From positions 140,016 through 204,015 of the forward strand of contig JAQGDQ010000416.1 of NCBI GenBank assembly GCA_030141605.1: DNA of 64,000 bases. The letters run 5' to 3'. Shown here piece after piece: positions 32,001-42,376 of the stretch. Under the pieces are notes generated by a model. The model worked only from the letters and a program-made list of their open reading frames with translations, was not told the DNA's origin and ran no database searches. The position numbers and the translations under genes are program-made. Numbering within the stretch: the stretch's first letter is position 1; every line of letters starts with the position of its first letter. The stretch comes from Tubiluchus corallicola. Taxonomy: Eukaryota; Priapulida; Priapulimorpha; Priapulimorphida; Tubiluchidae.

Positions 32001-35000
32001 TAACAGTCTTCTCGTCAAATATCCCTTTGCTGCTGCTGACAGTTTATCAAACTTCTTTGCCAAGGATTTCCACTGCAAAAATCAATCAAATCTAAATAAT
32101 ATGAAAAATGTTTTGGTACATGAACAGCTGTGATATATCTGGTAATTTGCGATGGCTGTGTGTAAAAGTTTAAAGTACTAACCAAAAGTGTTGTAAAAAG
32201 CAGCAACGGCCATGCACAGGGCACTTTATTTATGACTTTTCTTGCAAAATAGTCATAAATAGTCATAAATAAGATTTCAAATTTGTCATAAATAACGAAA
32301 GAAAAATAATCATTTCCCGATGAATGGAACAAAAAATTCAGTACAGAAAACTGTTTCCACCGTCTCTCTCTCTCTCTCTCTCCCACACACACAGGCAGTC
32401 CATAAGAAGCTTGCGCGTGACTGTTTGGTGGACTAACACAGTAACTGAGACTGTCTAACTGATGCGTTTATCTGTCATTAACTCGTCTAGAAGCAACCTA
32501 AATAATAAAAAGTAAATGAGCGCGTTACCGCGAAAAAATAAATAGGCACCGACAGAATCGTTGTCGTTCCATCGAAAATTTGAATTAAAGACAGCTTACC
32601 TATTTTAATGTCCTAAAGTTCTGCCGCCTCAAACCTACGCTCTGCACAATAACAGAAATCTACACTTCTAATTCTTTTCTTTGCACGTTCATTTCAGTGC
32701 CTTTCTCATCCTAGCGGCGTTAGGGGTGAGCATTCTCTACCAGAAAGCGAATTCGAATCGAACCGAATTTGTGACTTTCGAATTCGAATCGAACCGAACT
32801 TCGATGCTTACCCCTAAGCGGCGTAAGTCAATGGCTTGGGTGTAGGTTTTAGCTCGAGTTTGCCGCAAGCGTTTCCCGTGCCTTACTGCCTCATCCTCAA
32901 GAAATAAGAATAATGCCGTCTGCTAGAATTTGAGCATATTTTATCTTTGGGAGAATTTGTTGCTTCATTGTCATTAAAATTTAACTGTTTTTCTTGTTTA
33001 GTTATTTTGCTTAATGTAATTTTAATTAGAAAACATACGTGACGGTTCCCTAGAAAGATGTAATAGCCAATAGTATTTTCCAACATTAAATTTAAAATCG
33101 ATATTTAAAAAAATACATTATTTACTTGTACTAATTGTGGCTACGAATTGTGACTGTACGAATTAATTAATAGATTGATTTTTATGAGCAGTAATTTTAT
33201 AGGTCATCCTAAACAAATTAAAACCGATACTATAATTATTATAAACACGATCACGGATTTCAGTCTGGAGGGATGCCTGCATGCAAAACAATACGAGAAA
33301 CTTCAGGCCTTGGAATGATGAAAGTAGACATTTTTATTACATTTTAATGTAATGAAGAACGAAGAAAGGCAAAATACAAGATTCTGATTAAAAATATGTA
33401 TTTCTTTTAGCTCAGGATGGCATTTTTGGTCAAAATTTGACACGTCATAAATAGTCATAAATAAAATCTGAAATTAGTATTAAATAAGCTATTTATGCAA
33501 TTTATGACTAAAGTCATAAATAAAGTGCCCTGGCCATGCACTACTAATGAATGGAAATTTAGCATTACAAATTTAATTTATGAAAAGCATGCTTTAGAGT
33601 AACTTACCTGATGAGATTTTTTCAAAAAGTTGTTGTCAAGAGCAACGGAATGAATGCTTGCAGATGAAGTTTGCTTTGCTACTGAACTACGGCTGCTTGA
33701 GTGTCGCTCTTTTCTCTGAGCAGACTCCATTAAAAAATTTTCCTGTTGCTGAATTTCCTTTTGTAATCTTTCTTGCTCCTGCTGTTGTCTTTGCAAAAGC
33801 AGTGACAGCTGACTTTGTTGCTGCTCCATAAGCTGCTTCCTGAGCTGTTCGAAATGCTTTGCCTGTTTTTCTAGAAGTACTAATGGTAAATTTTCATAGC
33901 TTGCAGTACCAGTAAATGATTCATCAGGTGTTGAACCAAAAACAAAAACATCCCGAGATGGAGATGCAACACTTAAGGCCTGCTGTGTACTTGCTTTTTT
34001 ATGTTTCTCAGATTTACTGTTTTCAGCGACACTCTTCCAAGTGACAAAATTGTCATTTTGACCAAGCTTTGACTGCATGGGCATTTGCGAATACACGGGT
34101 AAACCAGGGAATGCAGTGAGCGAATTATTATTGAAATTATCATTTGCAGACACTTCATTAAGAAATCTTTTTAAATGGTCCTGTTTGCCTTTCTCTTCTG
34201 CATAGTCATTACAGAACAATGACTTCAAAGGACTCTGTTGTTTGCTTTTTGATAAAGACGGTGATCTTACATCGATTTGTTTGGTTGCATGGTTTTTATC
34301 ATTATTTCGACGATGAGCCTCTAACAAGCCAGGCGAAGGACTGTCCAAAGTGTAAGAACCCAGTCGTGGTCGTCTTTCAACAGAATGCAGTTGATCATGA
34401 TTATCACTAGACACATCACTTTTGTTACCCAGTGCTGACTTTACAGAAAAAATAACTTCCGCTTTTTTCACTGAACTTTGATCGTTATAATTGGATGCCT
34501 GTACCTCTTCAGCATTTGCAACATGTTGTGTTACAGTAGGTGTACTTGTAACAGTGTCAAAAGAACTGTTGACATACTGGCGTAGATCAGTACTGGAGCT
34601 TCGCATTAAGGTTGAGGGTGTTTCAAGAGAATTTTGGGGTTCATCCGATAGCAACTGTTGTGGATGATGCTGCATAGCTGAACACGGTAAAGATGAATTT
34701 GCATCCGAATCAATATACTTCACATCTTCACTGGTGTTTGCATTCAAGGCATCCTCACTTTTGTGACCCATGTCAAACTCAGACTTGCCAACACTATTTG
34801 CTGATATAAATGAGTTAAGATAGTTGTCACATCTATTGTTGGCCTCACACTTGTTGTCAGGAGGCTCTGGTGTTGGAAAAGGTAAAGTAGGGGCATTGTT
34901 GCTGGGCTCACTCATGTCAAGTTTAATGCTATTTAGCTTTTCTCTACTTGGTGTATCACTAGGTAATGGGAAATGCATATCAATATACTCCACAGATGTC

Positions 35001-37498
35001 ACCACACGTTCACTCTTATCAATTGGATAAGTATCTAAAGCTTTAGTATCACTAGGTAATGGGAAATGCTTATCAACATACTCCACAGATGTCACCACAC
35101 GTTCACTCTTATCAATTGGAAAAGTATCTAAAGCTTTAGTATCACTAGGTAATGGGAAATGCTTATCAATATACTCCAAAGATGTCACCACACGTTTACT
35201 CTTATCAACTGGAAAAGTATCTAAAGCTTTAGTAAGAGAATAAGTAAGTGAAAAACTTGTCTCAGTGAAACAGTGGTCACTGTTAGTAGCATGATTATTT
35301 TGACACGAGTCATCATCATATTGACGCAATTCTAACCCAGTTTCGTTTGGAGATTGTTGTATTTTCTCGTGTGAAAGTACTTCAGCATTAGCAACATCTT
35401 TGATTGTACTGACTGAAGATGCCGAAAGGGACGTCCGACTAAAGTTAACGTCATGGTTACTAGCTTCACACAAATCGCTTTTTGATTGCGTATCACTCCT
35501 AGGAGAATTAGTTGGTGTTTTTCTTTCCTGAAACAATTTATTTTTGAAATGTGAACATCTATTTAACAATCTTACCAAAGTCAGTCAAATGTCTTGTGTG
35601 AGACTCATAGCTCACGTGTTCTGGCCTTCAGCATGTAATAACTGAATGACTGCTGTTAATATAGGAGTGCAGTTAGTTAAATTGCACCGGTGGCTGTTTA
35701 TATGAGAATACAAATGATTACAATTTCTTAACTGCCACTGAATCTTAATAATCTGGTAACCAGGTATCCAACAAGTATAAGGAAAAGGCTACCCGAATCT
35801 GATTTTTGCTACACGTGTAAACATTAATCCTTTGAGATTTCAAAAGACAAAACTGAATGAACTTTTTCACAAAAACAAACAGGAGCAGGCCACCAGCACT
35901 ACATAAAAATGCCAGTAAAATAATATACGTAAATGATAATAATAATAATGTGGCCACAAATTTCTATGAAATGAAAATACTTTAAGCTTTAACTGATCAT
36001 CAAAATTAAGCTCTATAGTAACTACAGTAACTGACAATTGACAGGCATGCAAAATAAATCAGGGACATAAAATTTTCTGCTTTTCTCTTAACATAAAGGC
36101 AGTGCTCTAACACAGTTAGTAAACAACAAAATACGAACTGAATTCTACCCAGTATTTAACATTTTACTTGGGAATATTAAACTTATATCAAAAATTAAAA
36201 CTGAATTAAACTCAGCAATTGCAATACATGGATACAATTAGAAAGTAATGAATGCTGCAGCTGCTATATTTCGAGTGGCACTTTTACTTTATAGAAAATA
36301 CCTCAATTCTGTTTAATACAGCTTGAACTTTTGCGATAAGAGCCCTAGATCGCCTTGCATTTTTTCTTGCTTCTATAACGCACGCTTGCTGTCTGTACGA
36401 ATAAATGTCCTGTCGTTTACTGGCTGTTATCTGAAAAGACACAAGTAACTTGCAAATCATCGATGCACCATGTCATGGCAGCCCTAAAGTTGCTACTGCA
36501 CATACACTCAAGAATGCAAAACAACATTCTTCTAATACTCAATAAAATATAAATGTGGAAGTTAAAAGCTACAAAAATTTTGAGTTCTTGAAACAAAATC
36601 TTAAAATTAAGTATATTTTTGATACAGATAATCTTAAAAATAACCAATTAAGTGTTATTCCAAGCTCTAAAGTAATTGTAAGAAAATAATCTAAATGGTC
36701 ATTAACTATTATAGCACTTAGAAAACTAGAAATTCGAAAAAAAACTGGTTTGGTTGCAAACATTGATTTAAGGGTAGTCTTTATCACATGAGGCTATAAA
36801 GTCCAATAAGACATGACATTCAGCTTGTAATCCAGAGGTCTGTGGTTCAAATCAAGGCCCAGTCATACTTTTCACATAAATTCTACCTTTTGCTGGTTTA
36901 GAAAAATTTGTATATTTTAGGCCTGAAATTAATAGTAAAAACAAATTAGAGAATAATGAATGATAAGCGCACAGAACGCGGATTGCCGAACTTTCAAGTG
37001 AGTGAAAAAAACAAGATTTTCTTAATGGAAGATGTCATTAAGTTTTGATTTTTCTTTCAGGAACAGTGTATTTTGGAATCAGATTATCAGATATCCCTAA
37101 GGATCACTTTTATGCAAATTAATGGGTACATATGTGTTGTGTTTTTTCTAGAAATTTATGCATTTTTTAATTTACAAATGAACCAACTGTTCTTTTTATG
37201 GCATTACATTGAATTAACAAGGACCTTACAGAAACAGCTAGTCCACATCTATTCTTAATTTCATGCTATAAACTTATAAAAATATTGTTATTATAAAAAA
37301 TTAAAATAGTAACAGGTCACTAAAAGATTAACATTTTACCACTGGAGGAGGCAGTGTTACACTGTTCAGTTTCAAGACTGATGTAAAACGGCTTGGTTTT
37401 GTGGAGGGCTCATCTTCGTTTGCTTCCAGTAGCTCCAGCTTAGCAACTTCGTCTTCTAATTCGTGTATTAGGTTCTCTATACGTTGCAAATTTATCAT
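29063..37498 (-). CDS. CCP110: Centriolar coiled-coil protein of 110 kDa (CP110)
   Basis: CP110 caps the distal end of centrioles with CEP97, restrains premature ciliogenesis and limits centriole length. Exons in transcript order: 37498-37340, 36430-36302, 35527-33608, 32072-31962, 31454-31353, 30531-30415, 29952-29861 and 29234-29063 (TAG); total 2802 nt, 933 residues. Diagnostic parts: the coiled coil QSQLSLLLQRQQQEQERLQK (residues about 638-700), the calmodulin-binding-like segment AAAKGYLTRRLLRTAKV, and DLHDIFHVIPVAERM with a following HDR. These match remembered human CP110 (about 990-1010 residues) in order. The large third exon is low-complexity, Ser-rich, and carries a threefold 31-residue repeat (195-287). 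The last exon contains SQKENF, a possible KEN degron. The chosen ATG directly follows an AG acceptor (37499-37500), so a non-coding or short coding upstream exon probably exists and the true N-terminus is uncertain. Confidence 0.93.
32355..32393. repeat. (TC)n-(CA)n microsatellite
   Basis: A run of about ten TC units is followed by CCACACACACAC. It lies inside the hAT-like element in CCP110 intron 3. Confidence 0.9.
32720..32817. mobile_element. 98-bp MITE nested in the hAT-like element
   Basis: Inverted ends are TTAGGGGTGAGCAT and ATGCTTACCCCTAA. A perfect 6-bp duplication GCGGCG flanks the element (32714-32719 and 32818-32823). The interior is built from two copies of a CGAATTCGAATCGAACCGAA motif. 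A related copy lies at 1707-1817. Confidence 0.8.
34955..35233 (-). repeat. In-frame 93-bp triplication in CCP110 exon 3
   Basis: Exactly three consecutive 93-bp units encode 31-residue repeats that start TKALDTFPVDKS and end KHFPLPSD (residues about 195-287 of the model). The units differ at only a few positions, which suggests a fairly recent expansion. The array begins right after a conserved-looking SLTYSLTKALDT context and ends at LPSDTPS. Confidence 0.95.
36800..36870 (+). mobile_element. tRNA-like SINE head, remnant
   Basis: GTGGTTCAAATCAAGG contains a perfect B-box-like GGTTCAAATC, preceded by TTGTAATCCAGAGGTC, which resembles an anticodon arm. No A box of good quality and no closed acceptor stem are seen, so it is read as a SINE remnant. 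It lies in CCP110 intron 1. Confidence 0.4.
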
Positions 37499-37929
37499 CT
37501 GGAAAATGATAAATAAAATTTAAATTACAGAAAACTCTGCACAAACATATTCAGAGACTGCCCTCATTCTATTAATACAGAGAGCATTTGTACGTAACTA
37601 TTAAGGATTGGATGCTAGACATATTACTTTACCTATCTGGAGAACGCATTGTGCTGTTCACACACCTGTATATAACTAACTATTTGTGTAAGGTATCTGT
37701 TCTTCCATAATGAAGAAAAGCAAAACAATTGACCATGTCTTGAAAAACCATTCTGACCAAATCTAAAGGTCATAGTTTTCTAACATAGTTTTCACAATTT
37801 GAGCAACATATATTTAGTGGTGGTTAAACTGTGTAGCTTCAAGGTGGCAAGTGGAGCTCCAGCTAAGGAAGCCAGCACTAATGTACCCAGCACCAACCAA
37901 GGTACATCATAACAAAACTATGTACAGTC

Positions 37930-38160
37930 TAGCTAGCCAGCACGGAAGCATGCCGCACTGAGGTGACTAGCGGCAAGGTAGCCGTCTCGATGAAGACTGT
38001 ACATAGCTAGCTGATACGGAAAAGTATGTTGCCGATATACATAGTGTGCTGAGGGAGACAACGCAGTTACCAATGTACGTGACGAACTGCCGACATGCCT
38101 AGAGTGCTGAGGTAGACTACACCATTATTAGTGTACATAACGAAATATGTGGTGCCGTGG
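37930..38160. repeat. Diverged short tandem repeat, about 58-bp period
   Basis: Motifs TGCTGAGGGAGAC (38047) and TGCTGAGGTAGAC (38105) are followed by related TGTACGTGACGAA and TGTACATAACGAA motifs. A weaker earlier copy has CACTGAGGTGAC. A palindromic GACTGTACATAG lies upstream. The origin is unknown. Confidence 0.4.
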
Positions 38161-39693
38161 TACAAGGCCCCACGGCACATGGCAAGGCAATAAACAGCAA
38201 AGTGATACACAGTGTAGTGGCGAACAGGGACATAAAACAGTTAAATCTACATAGAATGTCCACAGAGTATGTATATTCAGTAAAAAATTGACGTGTCAGT
38301 AAGCAAATGGAATAATTTGCTTCTCGGGTTATTGTCACATCGACCCTAGTAAAGTTTAAATCTTTAAGTGACGATTATCTTGCGGAAAAATATGGCGTTT
38401 CTGTGAGTGTACTCGCTTAAAGACTAATCATGACAGTATAACACTAAAAATAGTAGTTAGTACCACTGTCACACGGTGACAGTCAAATGCACTGCTTCTC
38501 TGACCTTTACGTTAAAACACCATTACCTTGAATTACACCAGTTGTTATTAAGCTACTATGCCTTATACAGTAGGTACTGAAGTTATTTACATGATACACA
38601 AATATCACTATTACTAAATGAAAATTTAAAAAATCCTCATCTATAGCGCGCTAAGCAAGAATGCAAGAGAGAATTGCGGGAAATCTTCAAAAATTTCGCA
38701 AATTGTAGAATCAACTTAATGGTTTCCTGTCATGTGGTCTCAAACCTGGTTTCGTGGGAAGGAGTTTCTGACGATGATGGAATAAATCGAATAGATTTTA
38801 TTTCAGAATATTGATATGGGTAAAGAACTAATCAGTGATATGTTCTTTAGTGATCAGTGAAAAGACATTCTAAAGTTTATGTGCATTAAAGGAAAACCGG
38901 ATGATTGTGTAAACATGAGTTTAGAGTGAAGAATGCTCTAAAATATTGAAAACTACAAAAGCTTTTAAATCAAAGCTTAGTTAAATAATAATTACCACGG
39001 ATACTCAAATTTGGTTAAACTTTCAAAGTTACGCGCGGCGCAGTGAATCTACTAAGAAGGCAGCTGTGCCTTTTTGTCACATTCGCATGGCTGACAAATA
39101 GAAGGCGGTACCGTGTTAAGCATGATCATGAACTACGTCATATGATGTAAAGCCCATTTTTCGTGACATCATGGTTTAAACAGTACTGTAACACTTATTC
39201 AAATGTGCTTGATGTGCAAGGGAAGATGCTTGCCATTGCACAAACTGTGGTTTGTTTCTGACGTAAACAATAGCTGTGTTCGTTTGCCCGTTAATTAACT
39301 TTCTAAGCTAATTATTCAAATATAAGGAACAATTGTTAACTTTTATAGGCAAGAAAATGTATATTTTGGACAGTAAACAATCGTCCGGTCTTCCTTTGAG
39401 AATGTTTTCTTTTTCAGCCAAGTAGCAGTTTTTGACGGCTCACCTTGATACAAAAAGGTTTGAGGCCTTGAACTGAACTCAAGTCCTAAGTCAACTCAAC
39501 TTAAGTTAACGAGAAGTCTTGGTAAAGTGAGAAGTGATATTTCGCAAACACCAAAGCTACGATCACGAAGCTCACAGAACACACTTAACAGCTAGGGATA
39601 TTTATATGTAACATGTCACCTCATGAAAGGCCACGTTGTAGGTGAAGCTTCGTGTAATTTCATTAGGATATATCTCCCCGGTCCATTTTTGAG

Positions 39694-41504
39694 CAGCACT
39701 CTGTTAGAATCCAGGTCCCGATCAATTTTCGCTGAGCGATCACCTATTTGATATAAGTGCCTGGTGCAATGTGATGATCCTCTCTGTTCTCACAATTGCT
39801 CGTCAATACTCGTTGGCCATCTGCGTTTCTATGTCCAGTACATTTGTGTATTGAATTCTGTGAAAATACAAATATTTAATAATTGAGATAATGCTGTAAC
39901 AGTAAAAGTGCTGAACATGACTTTGTTCTGTCAAAACGTTAGTTCATTTGGCTGGATCAATAAATTCTTGGCTTAAATGATATTTTTCAGTAGTTTTTAT
40001 ATTATTATACCAAATCAGAATTTTCTTTCGGAAACATTTGTTGGCCCCTATTAGGACCCAGCCCTGAAAAGGCCTGGTTTGGTGAAATGCAAGCGTATCC
40101 GTTTATTTGGCGGGAAACCAGTCTGCCATATGAAGCAAAGTACATTTCATTGCTTCTCATTTGTCGTGCTGCTCCACATAGACTTGTCCAGATGCATTGG
40201 GAGTGTGGTGGATGCACATCCATGCATAGCCTGCAATTTTCCCACATGCATTCGATGTTGTTTATGTGGGTGCCAGTCCTCAGTCCAGGGGGCGGAACTA
40301 GGGGGAACGAGGGGGCGCCCCCCTCCCTTGTCAAAATTTGCGCGCCTCCCTGCAAAATCGGACAAATAATTTTTTTTGCAGTGAAAATTGCATTTCGCAT
40401 GTAATCATTTTCAATATGAATTAGAATTGGGTAAAAAAATGTTTGGTAGCTTCAGTGTATTATTTTCTTAAAACTTGTGTATTATTTTATCTTAAAATTT
40501 CTATAAATAACAATTTAGTTAGAGGCACATTAATAACGTTAGGTTAACTGAGAGTTAATTTTCTCATTATTGCTTTGTCCGCTACGCCGTTCTACACACG
40601 CTAATTATAGGCCTGCATGCAGTATAAAAGGGGTTAAAATTGGCTTAACCATTATTTAACCATTTCGGATACCTCGCCCCCCCCTCCCCCCAGAAAATTT
40701 TTGCGCCCCCCCCCCCTGTTTGCCACATCTAGTTCCGCCCCTGGCTCAGTCAACAAAGTCAGGCCACTGTTTGTTTCAACAAAGATCTAATTGTTTTACC
40801 ACTCAACTGAGCAGCAAAATAAAAATAGTATAGCATCCAGTCAAAAGCTTACACATTTCCCGTTGCCTTTGTTAACCTAAAATTACTTGCTATATAATTA
40901 TTTTAACTAAACTTATTTGATATGTGTATGTTCTGTCCAACCCCTTGACTAACATTTAATATAAACAACCTGCTGTGCCAGACAACACGCGAGACTAAAA
41001 AAATCATCAGGGAGCATAACATTGAAAATTAGGTATGAAAAGTTTAAAGATACATACATGAAACGTTATTAACATGACGGCTGTGGAAATTAAAATCTGA
41101 CTGTGACATGCTTAGTTATTAATAGTAATGCCGATGATAATGAAGATTACTATAATTATTGTTATTATGAAAAATTACGTACTTTATTTCAATAAAAAAC
41201 ATCATAAACACACTTCTTGAAGCACAAACACTTTACGCTGCTTGTAGCAGTTTATTTATTTATTCAGGTTAAAATACATCTTATACGATTGTATGCATCA
41301 AAAATTTGGGTCAAATATCAAAATTAATACTAAACTTATTGGACTTTTATATCCTGCTATTTTATTAACTTTTTCCACCACTGGTGAAACTCAGGTGCTG
41401 ATCAACCATCGTATTGTAAGAGCAGCATGGTTCATCTTAATGCGCCTTCAAAATAGGCGATCGTTCGGCGAAAATCGACCGGGACCTAGATTCTAACAGA
41501 GTGC
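39694..41504. mobile_element. 1.8-kb inverted-repeat element, hAT-like, host of a nested MITE
   Basis: Arms of about 50 bp at 39697-39748 and 41451-41504 are inverted copies: CACTCTGTTAGAATCCAGG against the reverse complement of CCTAGATTCTAACAGAGTG, continuing through AATTTTCGC. The left end can be read as CAGCACTCTG, and the candidate 8-bp duplication is TTTTTGAG (39686-39693) against CTTTTGAG (41505-41512). No transposase is seen. The element at 40286-40743 is inserted in it. Confidence 0.6.
40286..40743. mobile_element. hAT-like MITE, 458 bp
   Basis: Ends are CAGGGGGCGGAACTAG on the left and CTAGTTCCGCCCCTG on the right, inverted with one extra G. Flanking 8-mers CCTCAGTC (40278-40285) and GCTCAGTC (40744-40751) match at 7 of 8. 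Subterminal regions carry unusual C/G homopolymer runs in an otherwise AT-rich interior. No coding capacity. Confidence 0.85.
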
Positions 41505-41614
41505 CTTTTGAGCTAGGGGCAAAATTTTTATTGTGTCTAGATGGGGTTGAGATCTTGTGCATGGCTGAATATGGCCATTTGCATCTAGGAAATTTTTTCA
41601 TAGTGGGAAGAAAA

Positions 41615-41990
41615 CGAAATTGGGGGAACACTATTGCTTCCAGTGTCAAGCAATGGTGGCTTGTAGTTCACCAAGTGCATTGTCTTGATGAGACAAATTG
41701 AATGTTATAAGTCAAGCACAGATTGTTTGACCCTTGGTCATGCTAGATGGCAAAACCGAAATTGAGGGTCAGGGATACCAATGCTTCTATTGTTGAGAAA
41801 AAGGGGCTTACAGCATTGTAGTACATCAAATAAAAAGCCTTGATGAGACAGATTGAATAGTATGAGTTACATTCTGATTGGTTGACTCCTGATCCCACCA
41901 TGGAAGTAAAAATCTAAATTGGGAAGGGGGGTCAAATCAGACACATGCTTCCAGTCATGTAAGATAGTCAAGCTACAAATTATATCTTGA
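41615..41990. repeat. Diverged tandem repeat, units of about 143-156 bp
   Basis: Motifs of the type AAATTGGGGG...ATGCTTCYAGT recur near 41617, 41760 and 41915, each followed by related GATGAGACARATTGAATR stretches about 70 bp on. The copies are old and the boundaries are uncertain. Confidence 0.4.
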
Positions 41991-42376
41991 TCTTTGCATT
42001 TTTGGATATTTTAAATACGTTTATATCTTTCATAATTGCTTTCAGTCAACACCACGTGACAACGAGAAACTTGTAACTAAGACCCAGTAAGAGATTGCTC
42101 ATAGCAATGTATCATGGATGAAAGTAGTACACCTGCTCATCTATAACACCCGAACATAATCAGTAATATTATTAACTGGTGTGCAGCGAATGTCAACTGT
42201 TATGCTTGGAAATGTCTAAGTTTATGAAGAATTCCTGTCATCATACAAATTGTTTTTCTATAATTCTTATCTCGTGTTAATCCTAATGTTGTCTTCTTTT
42301 GCTTTGGGATACACAGTTCTTCTAGATGGATTGGAAGTCTGGTACCTTGCTTTAGACCAGCATAAACTGAAGTGAA

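Larger units (their letters stand above)
32217..33532. mobile_element. hAT-like element, 1.3 kb, non-autonomous
   Basis: The termini are perfect inverted repeats, CAGGGCACTTTATTTATGAC on the left and its reverse complement on the right, extending to 23 bp. A perfect 8-bp duplication GCCATGCA flanks both sides (32209-32216 and 33533-33540), the hallmark of hAT transposons. Subterminal GTCATAAATA motifs are repeated at both ends. The interior has no recognisable transposase and contains a nested MITE (32720-32817). It occupies most of the CCP110 intron between exons 3 and 4, and ends about 75 bp from the exon 3 donor. Confidence 0.9.
37499..42376. other. Head-to-head intergenic region between CCP110 and FLCN, with nested transposons
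   Basis: No gene is seen between the first CCP110 coding exon (minus, 37498) and the FLCN start (plus, 42377). Both promoters must lie here, possibly with 5' UTR exons. Contents include a diverged short tandem repeat (about 37930-38160), the inverted-repeat element 39694-41504 with a nested hAT-like MITE, and a diverged tandem of about 145-155 bp units (41615-41990). Confidence 0.5.

Noticed and set aside
36800-36870. tRNA gene
   Set aside because: Good B box, but there is no proper A box, anticodon arm or closing acceptor stem. The same applies to 19378-19445 and 58301-58380; these are better read as SINE remnants.
40005-40404. Overlapping frames of 96-131 codons on both strands
   Set aside because: They run across the end of a hAT-like MITE with homopolymer runs and do not resemble any protein I know.
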